Assembly (NCBI GenBank): GCA_019009955.1
Contig: CM032233.1
Span: 99,646,001-99,710,000 of the forward strand
Reading direction: 5' to 3'
Origin: Riptortus pedestris
Lineage: Eukaryota; Arthropoda; Insecta; Hemiptera; Alydidae
DNA: 64,000 nt
Shown here: positions 35,703 through 48,977 of the stretch, piece by piece
Layout: each line of letters begins with the position of its first letter
Numbering within the stretch: position 1 is the stretch's first letter
Made by a program: the position numbers and the translations under genes
The notes under the pieces: generated by a model
Told to the model about the DNA's origin: nothing
The model's database searches: none
The model's input: the letters and a program-made list of their open reading frames with translations, nothing else

Positions 35703-36138
35703 GTCCGTCACGCAGGGGCTGCGTAAACTAAGCAGATTTCCCACGTGTTGTTTTACAATAGAGAAATATCACGAGACCCGAGCAGTTAAGGAAACGGCCG
35801 GCTTTTGGCGGGAAAGTCACTCGTCCGTTAGGCGCCCAGATTTAATAAAAATGCAAATATCTCGGTTAATATTCAAGATAGAGAATAAATGTATATAACA
35901 ATATTTATAGTCAATTTAATTTGAAATAAGATTGATTCTGTACAATTTTTCGATCCGACGTATAGTAACGGAGATATTTCGAATTTTCGAAAATCCTCCC
36001 CTCTACACCACCCCCCCCCGCCCACTGGTCCGTTTTCAGCCGTTAACGAACATGACCTTTCTTTTTACATAAAACGACTAAATATCGAGTTTGGTAACGA
36101 TCAAACAAAAATTGCGACCGCTAGAGCGGTTAACAGAC

Positions 36139-36208
<70 letters not shown>

Positions 36209-36217
36209 ATATATATC
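35703..36217 (-). mobile_element. HINE-like repeat, ends in the TA core
   Basis: gtccgtcacgcaggggctgcg, TTCCCACGTG at 35740, C9 tract at 36011, ccgctagagcgg, and a long TA/TG core. The palindrome half is missing; another HINE follows at once. Confidence 0.8.
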
Positions 36218-36229
36218 TTCTAAAATCTT

Positions 36230-36785
36230 CTAAAAAAATCCTGCTTCGTTAACTAAGCAGATTTCCCACGTACGCCACGTATTTGCATGTATCTCAAAAC
36301 TTCAAAGTTCAATGAGGACAATACTTGGTATTTAAGTTTCAAATAAAGTGCTTCATAACATAATAGAAATTTGTTAATATGAGATGAGTAGGAGTGGGAG
36401 TTTACTTAAGGCTGAAAACTAAAAAATGCATATATCTCAGTTAATAATCGAGATAGTGAAAAAATATGCGTAACAAAATTTTCGATCCGACGCATAATAA
36501 CGGACACATTAAGAATTTTCGAAATTCTCTCCCTCTAAACCCCCCCCCCCCTCCAAATGGTCCGATTTCAGCCGTTAACGAACTTGATCTATCTTTTTGT
36601 ATAAAACGACTATATATAAAGTTTGGTAACGATAAGACAAAAATTGCGACCGCTAGAGCGGTAACAGATAAATACATGCCTCATTTTCGTCATCTCCTTT
36701 TATTAATATTATTAGGGGAATTTTTTCAAAAATCGCGTCATGAGTATGACCTCAATAGCTGATTTTCCCTAAGGGAAATCTGCTA
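36230..36785 (-). mobile_element. HINE-like repeat, no microsatellite core
   Basis: Lacks the first 16 terminal bases but keeps taagcagatttcccacg, the cacgtatttgcat block, a C11 tract (36541) and ccgctagagcgg. The core is reduced to ataaatacatg. Ends ctaagggaaatctgcta. Confidence 0.8.
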
Positions 36786-36845
36786 ATAATAAAAACAAGC
36801 GTTAAGTGATAGATTTTTTAATGCAGTTTTGATATATATTCATAC

Positions 36846-37010
36846 TTAGGTTCGAAAAATAATGTCTTTAGTGTGACGTCCTTCTTGCTGGATACATATT
36901 TGGATCCTCTCCCGAAAGTTACGCATGGCTCTCTCCGACATTTCATTCGGCACGGCTTCAATTTCCTGAAGAATGGATACTGCATTCTTCAATTTCCTGA
37001 AGAATGCATA
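36846..37010 (-). pseudogene. C-terminal scrap of a DNA-transposon transposase
   Basis: Minus-strand text VPNEMSERAMRNFRERIQIC and IQQEGRHTKDIIFRT then stop looks like the C-terminus of mariner/IS630-like transposases, where a MxxVMxNFxxRLxxCIxxxGxH segment is usual. Catalytic residues are absent. The nucleotides cttcaatttcctgaagaatg are duplicated in tandem near 36957-37008. Upstream of about 37010 the same frame is HINE sequence, so the longer 77-residue frame is a chance fusion. Confidence 0.5.
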
Positions 37011-37011
37011 C

Positions 37012-37175
37012 GTACTGGTAACACCACCTTGAATATTACGTGAAGAAATACAAAAGTTAATGAGACATCTTTCAGTCAATTTACAAGTTATTAATCTCTA
37101 CAACGGAAAAAGCCTGAATTGTAAAAAACATTTCAGCCAACCTCTCAGAGCTGAATATATAGATAGAAATATTCT
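37012..37175 (-). mobile_element. HINE-like repeat, long-form internal fragment
   Basis: actggtaacaccacc, caacggaaa, aacctctcagagctgaa and agatagaaatattc match the second module of long HINEs, in minus sense. Confidence 0.65.
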
Positions 37176-37177
37176 AT

Positions 37178-37398
37178 CTATCGGTAATGCCCTGTGATTT
37201 AAAGCGTTGGCCTTAATCCCACATGGTAAAGCTAGATTGGAGAGTTCGATTGTCATCTGGGCAATAATTTGTTTGGTGAACTCATTAAATTAAATCTTTA
37301 GTCCTACTCTGGTTAGAAAAGGGTGGTAACCTGTAGATAACCCGTCCCAATTATCCATAGTAGCAAAAAGTGGATGTTAATAAATAATATTAATAAGG
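37178..37398 (+). mobile_element. tRNA-derived SINE, copy 1
   Basis: tttaaagcgttggccttaat (A-box area), gagttcgattgtca (B-box), body ctactctggttagaaaaggg and acccgtcccaatta, tail ttaataaataatattaat. The 5' A box is eroded. Related copies at 45302 and 60598. Confidence 0.75.
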
Positions 37399-38007
37399 GT
37401 AAGTCTAATTGTTTGCCATCCGGCTGAAAAAGCTATCTATTAGGTGTGTTTTTAGTTTGGTGGTTTTCAAGCAGAATTAATTTTAGAATATTAAAAATAA
37501 TAAGTGGTTCACGCTGAGAGGACGCTAGCTAAATGTTTGCGAATTGTTTTGTTTTTTACTTTATGACTGGACAAGGCGTTATAAATCTTGTCTAAACGAT
37601 ATGGGTACATTGGTGCGTGGCTGAAGGCGGAGAAGGATTGGTAGGAAGTAAGGGAATGATTGGTAGGTGGGGGAGTCGGCCGGGGAAAATAAGACCAAGT
37701 ACGGAATGAGATGGGAATGAACTAATGTAGTATTTCGGGAAGTGATTGATTAAAAAAGAAGATAATTTCCCCGAGCGGGGCCGGCCTTGGCCGCTCAGCC
37801 CCTCCATCCCACCTCTACGCGGGAATTATATGGAGGTATATCCCCGGCCAACTCTTACTCTACCCTTATCACACCATCATCACTACTTATCAGACTGTCA
37901 ACGTAAATAATATTTGTAATTCCTAACTTTTAACACGGCATATAAAGACAATAAAAACAGAACAATATTTTTAAATATTGTGGCCGTCAGGTGTGGGTAT
38001 ATAATCA
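37399..38007. other. No recognisable gene
   Basis: Includes a GC-richer stretch at 37750-37850 with ccggccttggcc. The minus-strand frame 37592-37807 is Pro/Ser/Leu-rich and unrecognised. Confidence 0.45.
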
Positions 38008-38751
38008 ATGGGAAATTCAAAAAATCGAAATATCTCCGTGACTATACGTCGGACCGAAAAATTACATAGAACAATTACTATTGTAAATTAAATGTACTAT
38101 AATATTGTTAAATCCATTTATTCTCTATCTTGAATATTAACCGAGATATTTGCATTTTTAAGTTTTCAGACTTCAGCAAAGCCCCACTTCTACTTATGCC
38201 ACATAAACAATACTTTGTTTTTTTATAAACTACTTTATTAGAAGTTTAAATACCAAATGTTGTTTTCAAGAGACATTTATTATACGAGATACATACAAAT
38301 ATGTTCCGTAGAACCCCCCCCCCCCTCATCTGAAGTTCTTTGACTAAATGATTGAGATAAAAATTATTCGGGTTCATTAAAAATAACAGTACTAGGTATA
38401 GTAAATAGTTTTCAAAGAAATTAATATGTTATATTCAGATATATTTCAGTACTTGTTTTTCTTTCCGGTGAAGAATATTTCTATCTATCTGTTCAGCGCT
38501 GAGAGGTTGGCAAACCTGTTTGCTTACAATTCAGACTCTTTCCGTTGGGAGGTTATTAAAGTTGACTGAAAGATTTCTCATTACCGTTTTTATTTATTCA
38601 CTTAATATTCACGGTGGAGTTAAGTGCCAGTTTGAGAATTAACTATTGGAATGTTTACAGTGGTGCTAAGTGTTGCCAGTATGTAGATTTATTTATTGTA
38701 AAACTTCAAGTAGGAAAACTGCTCAGTTTACGCAGCCCCTGCGTGACGGAC
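38008..38751 (+). mobile_element. HINE-like repeat, long form, 5'-truncated
   Basis: Begins after the core at gaaatatctccgtgac, contains the second module with C11 tract (38310) and the extra ttcacggtggagtt duplication, and ends in an intact hairpin cgcagcccctgcg with gacggac. Confidence 0.82.
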
Positions 38752-39600
38752 TTATTTATTGTAAAAGGTGACAAGAAATACGAATAAAAAAAAGAGCAAT
38801 GTTGATGGAACGCACCAATGAAATTTAATTCCTTCATTCCGTCGCCTTTTCACAAAGCTGGTGCAGTGTGAAATTAAATGTACGACTTTCAATAAAAATG
38901 TTTCCTGCCATTTATTTTTTTTGTTTGATCAGTTTGCAGGATAATACATTTCCAATTTTTTTTTTCTGTCAAAATTTTAGTTATGTTGTTAAGGACGGAG
39001 CGATTGCTTGGCACGTTGGTAGATCCATCTCCGTTCCCACAGTGCCTATACAGCATCGTGATGCAAATGAGCAGATGATTAATTATAGAACTAGCTAACT
39101 TTGGTTAAGAGCGCCGCAAACATCCAGTGTAGTAGTCCTTGGCCCTTCGTGCCTTTTATCAAATTAGTATTATTTTTGTTTAAGGTCCGTTATACCATTG
39201 TGAGTAAGCGTTGATTCGTGACAGACAATTAAAGTAAATATTTAAATCAACTAAATGTGGTTTAAATACAATCTTCGTTGAAGGCGGAAGGTCCAATAGC
39301 ACTGATAACAAAAAAAAGCTCTCGGTGGATATCTTGGTATCCAACACTTGTTTTAAGACAATTCAGACATGCTGATTAAAAATATACAAACCGTTTGTCT
39401 CTATCACCCACCGTTTTTAAGATATCGGACATTAACCGTTTATATATGTTTAACATTGTATCAAGGTAAACACCTCGCTGAGCGAGTAGAGCACATTTTG
39501 CTGAACAGAGTACTAATAAACATAAACTATATAGCATCATCCAGTTTAAGGTATAATAAACATATAAAAGTCGTAAGTATAACATAAAGTTCCTTAATTT
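38752..39600. other. No recognisable gene
   Basis: Several short frames (38868-39098 and 39369-39654) without recognisable domains. Confidence 0.45.
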
Positions 39601-39604
39601 AAAG

Positions 39605-39872
39605 TTAGTTTGGTTTGAATTTCTTCGCTGTAGACTTGTGTTTCTGCTGAGCATTTGGCATGTTGCACTGAAGCATCCAGGAGTAGTCAGCCGACATTGC
39701 TCTACTACATCGACCCTGATAGAGTGACTCCATCACCGAGATGCCCTGATGAACACGTTCGCTATGTTCATCACTGACAGAACCTAGGTTCTCGGGAACT
39801 GTGAGTCGAGGAAATGAATCTTGAGGGACATGTTGCAACCCATCAACCTGTACGCACTAATGCACTTAATAT
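39605..39872 (-). pseudogene. Broken copy of an insect multicopy gene (ENLG-SDEH-ER family)
   Basis: On the minus strand YRLMGCNMSLKIHFL in one frame shifts to VPENLGSVSDEHSERVHQ, then SVMESLYQGRCSRAMSADY and a Lys-rich end. I know this motif chain from many uncharacterised, highly repeated arthropod proteins, probably transposon-borne, where it normally reads with an intact H-Q-D and a W in place of C; I cannot give a function. At least one frameshift (about 39810) and several substitutions make it a pseudogene. Nothing similar was found upstream of about 39872. Confidence 0.7.
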
Positions 39873-40613
39873 AATTATCGGCTCATTATCAAAATTTGAT
39901 ATATACTAAATATAAGTGCAGCCTACACTTAGGAATTTTTAGGAAAGGCCGTGGTTAACAGAGTAAAGTGACACCGTTCCCGCCTTCCTAGCACAATTAG
40001 AACTGGGTCTAGAGAGACGCCCGTACAGCGTTATTGGGAAACTTCGGCGTTGAGTTAAAACAAAAAAAACCTGACGTGATAGAGCGAAACAGTTTTCAGA
40101 TTTGTAATCAGCATGAAAAACTGCATTAGAAAAAGTAAACATCATGCCAGATTTCAATGACTTGTTTATCAGTGTAATAGGTGAAAAACACATGAAATAT
40201 CTTTCACTTAATTAGTTTTACACTCTACATATTTCGCGTCCTACGCCTCTTCAGGAGTTGAGCACTTATAAAACCATTCCACCTTACCACCAGGCGGACA
40301 CATTAAGATTGACTAAATGGAGACGCACAAAACCAGTCTCCAGATTATATTGATTAATTCAAAAATAATGAACAGTATGAAAAGCCGATCTCAGAAAAAT
40401 GACCAAAGTTTGAAAAATCAATTCCAGAAAAAGCTTATTCACATCTATACTTAATCGATAAGCTATTATAATATTTTACAAATGCCATGTAAATTTCTTA
40501 TCTCAGCTTTCTTGATCACAACACTGTTTGTTTTGTGCTGTGTGGATATCTTACGTTTTTGTCTTTATCTTAAATTTCTATCCCGTCAAGATTAAATTCA
40601 TGCTAAACACCAA
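39873..40613. other. No recognisable gene; foldback scrap
   Basis: The minus frame 39939-40193 is unrecognised. At 40228-40262 there is a small inverted piece of the foldback family (catatttcgcgtcctacgcc, tcttcagg). Confidence 0.5.
40228..40262 (-). ncRNA. Hammerhead-like hairpin motif, diverged stem
   Basis: Read on the minus strand: CTGAAGAG, stem GCGT/ACGC, then GAAA. The stem bases differ from those at 19.3 and 51.2 kb (GTGGC/GCCAC) but still pair, which hints at selection for structure in the source family. Confidence 0.25.
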
Positions 40614-40812
40614 TTTAGGTTGGCAGGCCTGTTTATTTACAATTTAGACGCTTTCCGTTCCAGAGTTATTAACTTGTAATTGAAATATTTCTCATTATCG
40701 TTTGTATTTATTCACTTAATATTTGCAGTGATGTTACCAGTATGTATATTTATCTATTGTAAACCTTCGCTTGGGAAATCTGCTTAGTTTAAGCAGCCCC
40801 TGCGTGATGGAC
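40614..40812 (+). mobile_element. HINE-like repeat, long-form 3' fragment
   Basis: aggttggcaggcctgttt, gacgctttccgtt, gatgttaccagtatg, then gggaaatctgcttagttt, hairpin agcagcccctgcg, gatggac. Confidence 0.8.
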
Positions 40813-41680
<868 letters not shown>

Positions 41681-42091
41681 AGCAGATTTCCCTTGAGGGA
41701 AAACAGCTATTGAGGTCGTAGTCGTGACGCGATTTTCGAAAAATTTCGGGAGTTCAAAATATCTGCGTTATTATACCTCGGATCGAAAAAATGTATAGAA
41801 CAAATCTTATTTCAAATTAAATGTTCTATTAATGTTCTTATAAGAGTTTTTGTTTCACTATCTTGATTATTAACCAAGATATGCTCGTATGCATTTTCAA
41901 TTTTTAACCCACACTCCTATTCATGTCATATTAACTGTAACATTTTATATCATAAAACAATTTATTTGAAGCTTATATACCAAATATTCATTCACATTCG
42001 TTCTCATTGAACTTTTAGTTTTTCAGATAAATGCAAATACCTGGCACACGTGGGAAATCTGATTAGTTTACGCAGCCCCTGCATGACGGAC
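41681..42091 (+). mobile_element. HINE-like repeat, complete ends, core deleted
   Basis: agcagatttcccttgaggg start; jumps from cgaaaaatttcggg to the ttcaaaatatctgcg block, so the TA core and G-tract are lost. Ends CACACGTGGGAAATCTG, acgcagcccctgcat, gacggac. Confidence 0.83.
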
Positions 42092-44797
42092 GTTTACCTC
42101 CTGGTATATCATATATCACCTAATTGTAAAGACTTACGGTTTCATTATTACTCAGTGACTCTTTTATTAGCGTGGTATTATTTACGCGATATTTTTTGTC
42201 AGACATAAACGGTCCATATCATAAGTATAAGTAATAATAAAATTGTTAGCTATTAAAGACACATTTTGTCATTGAATTAATCACAAGAATAATTGTGTAA
42301 AACAGTATGTACTATATAATTTTGGAACTACTTCCTAATTAAAAAATGAAGAAGATGCCACTGTAACGGAGTAAAATCGTCTTTATAATGGAATAAGATA
42401 TATATTAAATATTTTTAACTAATCATGTTAGAGTACATGTAATTGTAAAAGAACTTACGGTGTTATTAAAAACTCGCCAAAATGTAATCCTCGCACGTAT
42501 ACAATTTTTGTGAAAAGATTTTAGAATTTACTTAGAATAAGTAATTTTCCTATCTCATTCGATTGGGAATATTTCTATTTCTTTGTATAAGGAAGTACAG
42601 AAATAATGTTTTCATTGACACAAAATAAATTTATCTCTAAGAAATGTGCGCCGAGGCAAAGGCTAGGTGGATCCTAATTGTATTTATCCCTTAGTAAATA
42701 CGTACATCTGTCTTTTTAATATGCAAAGGATATTAATATTCTTATTCCTTGGGTGGCGTTGATTTAGCTTGCAATATCGAATGCAATTTCTATGCCAAGT
42801 GTAAATCCAATCCTTGTTATTTAGTCTCTTTGTAACGTTGGGCACTCGGCGGAAATCTACTAGCCAGCAAGGAATTAATCTTATGGGGTCGGGTACAAGT
42901 GGCCCGGCTGCATGAGGTTAGCAGCGCTAATGAATAGGAGTGCCAGGTTTAATAAGAGGTTTTAAATGAGACACACTTGTAAAATGTTTCTTCTGAGAAG
43001 ATAAGAAACTGTCGGACTCTTTCTTCCAGACCTACGGGGTGAATGGTAAGCTCTTGAAATCATTAATCTAAGGAAAAGTTATCCCCCGTTCAACGGGCAA
43101 GAAACCTTGCAAAACAAATGCTGACAGTGTTTAAGATTTCTGTTCAACAAAGATTTAAAATTTAAATACCTCTGCGTTATCTATCCCTTTGGTTAGGGTT
43201 GTTCCTGCTTAGTAGCATAAATTTGCATCTGTTTTGCCTTGCACAGATCGCGAAACTCCAGTTAGTAGGGTTAAAGACGTTTAGAACATCGAGTTAGATA
43301 TACATTGCAAATGTAGGGCCGTCTATTTTCTGCTGTTGATTTTCTTGATCATGAAGAGGAAATGTGTTCGAAGCCGTTTAATCAGCGTTATTCTGCACGA
43401 ACTACAATATCCGGTAATTATACTTTTGAGTTTCCATCCTCTATATCCAATTACTGCAAATCGACTAAAAATGTGATTTAATTTAATTTAAAAAATCTAA
43501 AATCCATATTTTTTAAAAATGAATTTCTGTAGCCATGTATTCAAAATCTTTGGAAATGTTTTCTAAAACCTCTGTTTTCCTGATTAGATTCAGTTTTTTT
43601 TATTCATTAACACCTTTGAGTACAATGCGGGATGCCCATTTTAGGTTCGAATCAGTGCGTTTTTATGTTAGTTCAAACATTTTCTTTGTCTGAATAAAAC
43701 GAATTTTACATTTTTAATATTCATAGAAGAGACATTAAAACTTCTTGTTATCATGAAGTATAAAGAAATGAACATTGCAAATGGGCACTCATTTGTTTGC
43801 TCGTGTTTCCTTGGAAATTCTTAACTAATTTCATAATTTGCTAAACCATTCTTGTATTTTTTTAAGAAGACTATATTATAAATCGTCTTAAACCTGTAAA
43901 TGTGTTCTCATGAAAGATAGCATTTTTTGAGGTGACGGTCGAAAATGACATTTTTTGATCCTCTCCCTCCCAATTTTCACTGCAATAGGATATAGTTGCA
44001 AATGCCATAGCTAATATCATATTATCGTATGTTCATTACTCTAAAAATATTTTGGAATTATTATTTTTAGTTATTGACAAATCGCTAGAAAACCGTTTGT
44101 ATGCTCAAGATTTTCTCTATGTTTATGGCATATATCATTTTCCTATTGCGATTTTTTGCTATTCAAATAAAATTCATAGGAGCTATTACTCATTTGTGCC
44201 TCTTAGAAAAGGAAAGTATTTTTATGGAATTTTAGGTAATTCAGAGGGTAAATTCCATTCGGTTGATTTGTGACCATGTAGGGAGGTTAGGTCTATGATA
44301 GCCGATTGCTTCTGCCTCCCATTCTATAACTACAATCTGCAGGTTTTTTCCAATGAAACCTTAGGTTTTTAATCAGTACATTTTGTTAACAAAATGAGTA
44401 TAACCTAGTGACGTATATTTAATGCATTCAGTTTTTATCGCATTTTTTTGGAATGTAAAAATAACAAACCCTCCATTTTAAGCCTTTGTCCGCGCAATAC
44501 TTGACACATTATTCTTTTAGTATCACAATGAAATAATTAGAATTTGTCAATATGTGGTAAATGTGGCCGGAGATCAGTAAATCCACTATAAAACCTTCAT
44601 ATAAATGTTTTTTTGTTTTTTGAGGGGGGGGGATTACTTAATTTAGCTAGAAAAGAAAATTAATTTGGAATATACAAAAATACAAAAAAAAAACACAATT
44701 TTAAATTATGAAATGCTGTTTAGTCTCGAATTACTTATTAAATGGCCTAATTAATTACATATTAAATTATCTAAAGCGAAAAAAGTAGGCCTAAATA
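42092..44797. other. Unique-looking intronic sequence
   Basis: No gene recognised in 2.7 kb. A GC-richer patch at 42780-43050 and the frame 44052-44273 were inspected without a match; a G9 tract sits at 44625. Confidence 0.5.
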
Positions 44798-44889
44798 TTC
44801 CAGGTGGTGTTAAGATGTGTGTATGAAGATTTATATATTGTAAAACTTCTCGAGGGACATTTGCTTAGTTCACGCAGCCCCTGACGGAC
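44798..44889 (+). mobile_element. HINE-like repeat, 3' fragment
   Basis: ggtggtgttaagatg, gagggacatttgcttag, acgcagcccctgacggac; the hairpin has lost its last bases. Confidence 0.72.
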
Positions 44890-45301
44890 TTTTATGTTTC
44901 ATGATTTACATCCAAATTTCTATTTTCGCATTAGGAGCGTTAGCGTGTTAAAGAATGTAGGAAAGGTGAGAAAAGCATCTCCAGGTAAAGGGAATTTATC
45001 TAGAGTATTTCTTACAAATTTAATTCGTTAATTTATCAATACATTTCCCTGTATAAAATATGTCAATTTGAGATTTTAATCCAAACAGACTGAGGATAGA
45101 AACTGTAAAGGCCGTCCTGGGCGTAACGGTTTCCTATGAACGGTCATCGTACATTGTGCCTTTTTCGGGTGGACAGGTGAAGGTGAATAGAAAGTACGTC
45201 CTCCTACTCTAACTTCACTTGAGGCAGCAGCTATTATCCGCTTTGAGGCATAAATGTAAGCTTCAGTAGTACGCTCTTGGATTGATATCATAAAGCATTA
45301 T
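44890..45301. other. No recognised gene
   Basis: A 71-codon minus frame (45076-45291) has normal composition (MISIQERTTEAYIYASKR...) but no similarity that I recognise. Confidence 0.4.
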
Positions 45302-45532
45302 AGGGGCTCAGGTTAGCCAGTGAGTTAAAGCGTTGACCGTAATCTCACATGGTAAACGTAGAGTGGCGAGTTCGACTCTTGCCTGGGCAAAGAAAATTAT
45401 TTAGTGTCGAAATTCATTAAATAACATTCTAAATCCCACCCTGGCTAGAAAAGGGGGGTAAACTGTAGACAACCCGTCCCAATTAGACTGAGTTGCAAAA
45501 AGTGAAAGTTAATAAATAATAATAATAAAGCA
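45302..45532 (+). mobile_element. tRNA-derived SINE, copy 2 (best preserved)
   Basis: A-box-like GGTTAGCCAGTGAGTTAAAG, B-box GAGTTCGACTC about 45 bp on, tRNA-unrelated body with caccctggctagaaaaggg and acaacccgtcccaatta, and an (AAT)n-type tail. About 230 bp. A SINE is copied by a partner LINE; which one is not visible. Confidence 0.82.
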
Positions 45533-45599
45533 TTATATCCTTATAACCACCAGGGGGTGGAGTTTCTACAACTACTTTAAATCATGATATAAAAAAAGT

Positions 45600-46310
45600 G
45601 TTGCAATAGATTAATCTACATACTGGTAACACTAAACACCACCGTGAATGTTAAGTGGATTAATAAAAACGGTAATGAGAAATCTTTCAGTCAATTTTAA
45701 TAACCCCCCGAAGGAAAGCGTCTGAATCGTAAACAAACCGGTCTGCCGACTTCTCAGAGCTGAACAGATAAATAGAAATATTCCTCACCGAAAAGGAAAA
45801 GAATTTCTGAAATATATCTGAATATAATATATTTTATTGAATACTATTTACTATATCTATAACTGTAATTTATAATGAACCAGAATATTTTTTATCACAA
45901 TCACTCATATTTTAGTAGTCCAAGAACGTATGACGGGAGGGGGGAGGGGAGATCAACAGAACGTTTTTGAATGTATCTCGTATAATAAAGGTCTCTTGAA
46001 AACAATATTTGTTATTTTGGCTTAAAATAAAGTGGTTTATTATATAACAGAGAATTGTTAGTGTAGAAGTGGGGGTTTGATGAAGACTGAAAAATGCAAA
46101 TATCTCGGATAATATTCAAGATAGAGAATAAATGTATACAGCAATATATATAGTACATTTAATTTGCAATAATATTGGTTCTATACAATTTGTCATTCCG
46201 ACATGTAGTCATGGAGATATTTGGAATTTTTTCGAAAATCCTCCCTTAGCAGGTCCGATTTTACCCAAGACGTTTTCCGAAAATCGGGTCATGAGTACAT
46301 CAATAAGCTA
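45600..46310 (-). mobile_element. HINE-like repeat, long form, ends eroded
   Basis: Starts at the second module (actggtaacactaaacacc, ccgaaggaaagcg), keeps the aatatctcggataatattc block, lacks the TA core, and ends gtcatgagtacatcaataagcta without the palindrome. Confidence 0.75.
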
Positions 46311-47173
46311 AAAAAGATGAGGAATCTATTGTAAGAGGGCTACCTGTAGTGACTACTATGAATAACTAATAATATGTACACTTTCACTTATCTAATGAAT
46401 AAATTATGACAGCATGATATTAATATTAATTAACCATTATGACAATTAATTACAGATGTTTACTATAATATTTTATTAGATCTTATTATAAATAATTAAG
46501 TAAAAGGATAAGCGCTAGGAAATACAACTGTTAAGAATGAAACGAATTTGTCGATAGCAATTGCAGTAGCCACAGGATCCAGCTGAAATTAAATTTCCTT
46601 TTTGTTATACGTTCATTGCTGAATATTGTTTAGTAGGATGAACGTATGTGCTTGAAACAAATAATTACGAAAAGCTAGAAATGCGGTCCAATGTTTTCCG
46701 CCACTTCTTGAATACTAAATAAGGGAAATCTGCTAAAAAAGTAGAATTTAGAGCACTTCTTTGTATGCCACCCCAATTAAGCATATTTGTTATAGTTTTT
46801 TAGATATCACCACATAGAAGTAGAATATTTCTTCTTTTTTTTGTATTATTTTTATAGATAGTAGAAGAGTTTAAAAATGTTGAATTGGTAGGAGATGTTA
46901 GACTAACAAAAATATGTTTTCCTCATTTTTTCCCTTAACAATTATAAAATGTGACTTATATTTGAATTCATTGGCCCAAGAAGTCAATTTATTAAGCCAT
47001 TATGACTAGTGTAAACTACTTTAAGAGGTAAGTTTTATGACCCCATTGCATGTTTGATCCAACCAATATCATATAATGGAAACTCTATTACTACTAATAA
47101 ACTACTATTATTTCTTAGTAGCTTATTAAATGTTGAGCATTAGGGAAATCGAAAAAAAAATCATATTTTAGTA

Positions 47174-47242
<69 letters not shown>

Positions 47243-47316
47243 CAACTATTGCCATATCAATCGTTAGAGGTCATCATTACTGTCAAACATATTTAAATTA
47301 CAAATGGAGGATATGA
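46311..47316. other. No recognisable gene; HINE scrap and (TA)n
   Basis: A lone aagggaaatctgcta at 46723-46737 is probably a HINE end. (TA)n runs from 47175 to 47239 outside any HINE. Confidence 0.5.
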
Positions 47317-48215
47317 GTCCGTCCCGCAGAGGCTGCGTAAACTTAGCCGATTTCCCACGTCCTGTTATAACATAATTGTGATCGCATATCACGAGATATT
47401 CCCCATTTCAATGAAAAAAATAGATGAGTAGACGTGGGGGTGGAGGGCAGTAGTCGTCACTGAATGCTGAAAACAAGAAAGTACGAATAACTCACTGAAT
47501 ACTTGAATTGTTACGAAAAAAATGTATAGAACAACAATTGTAGACCATCAATTGTTTAACAAGAATGGTCATATGACATTTTACGAACTGACTCATAATA
47601 AGGAAAATATTTTCAATTTTCGACTTCCCCTTCCCTCTATACCCGCACTATTCCAATTCCGACTTCATCCATTAACAAATATGACCTTTAGTGCTGGCTA
47701 AAACGGTTAAATACCGAATAAGGTATAAATCAAGTAAACATTTTCAGGGGAAAAAAGCTTGAAATCTTAATTGATGTCATCACACAACTACTTTGCATTT
47801 ATCTCGCATAATAAAGGTCTCAAGAAAATGATATATGGTATTTAAGCTTAGAATAAAGTGGTTCATGATATAGCAGCTTATTGTTAATATAACATGAGTG
47901 GGATTGGGGGTTTACTGAAGGATGAAAATTAATAAAAAATGCAAACAGCTCGGTTAATATGTATGCAAGAGAAAAAAGATATATAACAACAATTATAGAA
48001 AATTCAAATTTCAATAAGATTAGTTATATTCAATGTTTCGATCCGACGTGTAATAACGGAGATATTTTGAATTTTCGAAATTCTCCACCTCTAAACCTCA
48101 TCCGTCCCATCCGATTAGAGCCATTAACGAACGTGATCTGTAGTTTTATTCGAAACTCTTACATATCCAGTTTTGTCACACAAACAAAAATTGCGACCAC
48201 TAGAGGGGAAATAGA

Positions 48216-48302
<87 letters not shown>

Positions 48303-48447
48303 ATGTCTGTATAAACTTTGAACGGACCTCATTTTTGTAATCTAGGTCTAACTAAGAAGGATCGATGGACATTTGTAGAATATTTTTCGAAAATCGAGTC
48401 ATGAGTAAAACCTCAATAGTTGATTTCCCTTGAGGGATATGTCCTTA
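47317..48447 (-). mobile_element. HINE-like repeat, long form, complete
   Basis: About 1.13 kb, the longest copy. gtccgtcccgcagaggctgcg start, both internal modules, core of (GT)n at 48219-48260 followed by (AT)n to 48298, and an eroded palindrome (cccttgagggatatg). The 120-residue frame at 47959-48321 is this repeat. Confidence 0.84.
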
Positions 48448-48976
48448 AAAACTGGACCAGATGAATATTTGTCTTTCGGTTCCATAGGGCTAAATCAGAG
48501 TTAATACAATATTTGCAGACATTAAATCATTTTGCAATGAAGATCATTTATTTGTCCATAATATCTGGCTTTCCCAGTTACCGGTGTGATTTTTATTTCC
48601 ATGATAAAAAATATACTTTAGCTAGCACGAAATGCATGAGTTCCACCTGATTAATATGGAAAGGTTAGAATAGATCTGAGATCTGGCCAGGTTATACTAA
48701 TCTGCTAGAATCTGGAAGAATGGGTTGTGGGGTCTAATGGGCTTGGGCTGGATGAATTTAAATGACCACGATCAGGTATCTAGACATAAAAAAAAAAAAG
48801 AAATGTGAAAAGATTGAGTGTTTTATGGGAGACAGTATATCCGGTGAAGAGATTCTACCTACCACTCCTACTCCTGCCAACAACGTTTCTATTGTTCTCT
48901 ACATTATCTCTTATTATAGTCTAAAAATCGCAACAAATAAATAGCTAGCTAAATTGATACTTTTCAAAATTACACA

Positions 48977-48977
<1 letters not shown>
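48448..48977. other. No recognisable gene
   Basis: Short frame 48762-48944 without similarity. Confidence 0.45.

Noticed and set aside
45302..45380. A possible tRNA gene (A and B boxes with a TTCGA motif).
   Set aside because: No acceptor stem or cloverleaf, and the same unit recurs with a shared body and AAT tail, so it is a SINE.
47959..48321. A 120-codon frame with a Cys-Val repeat.
   Set aside because: Translation of (GT)n and (AT)n in a HINE.
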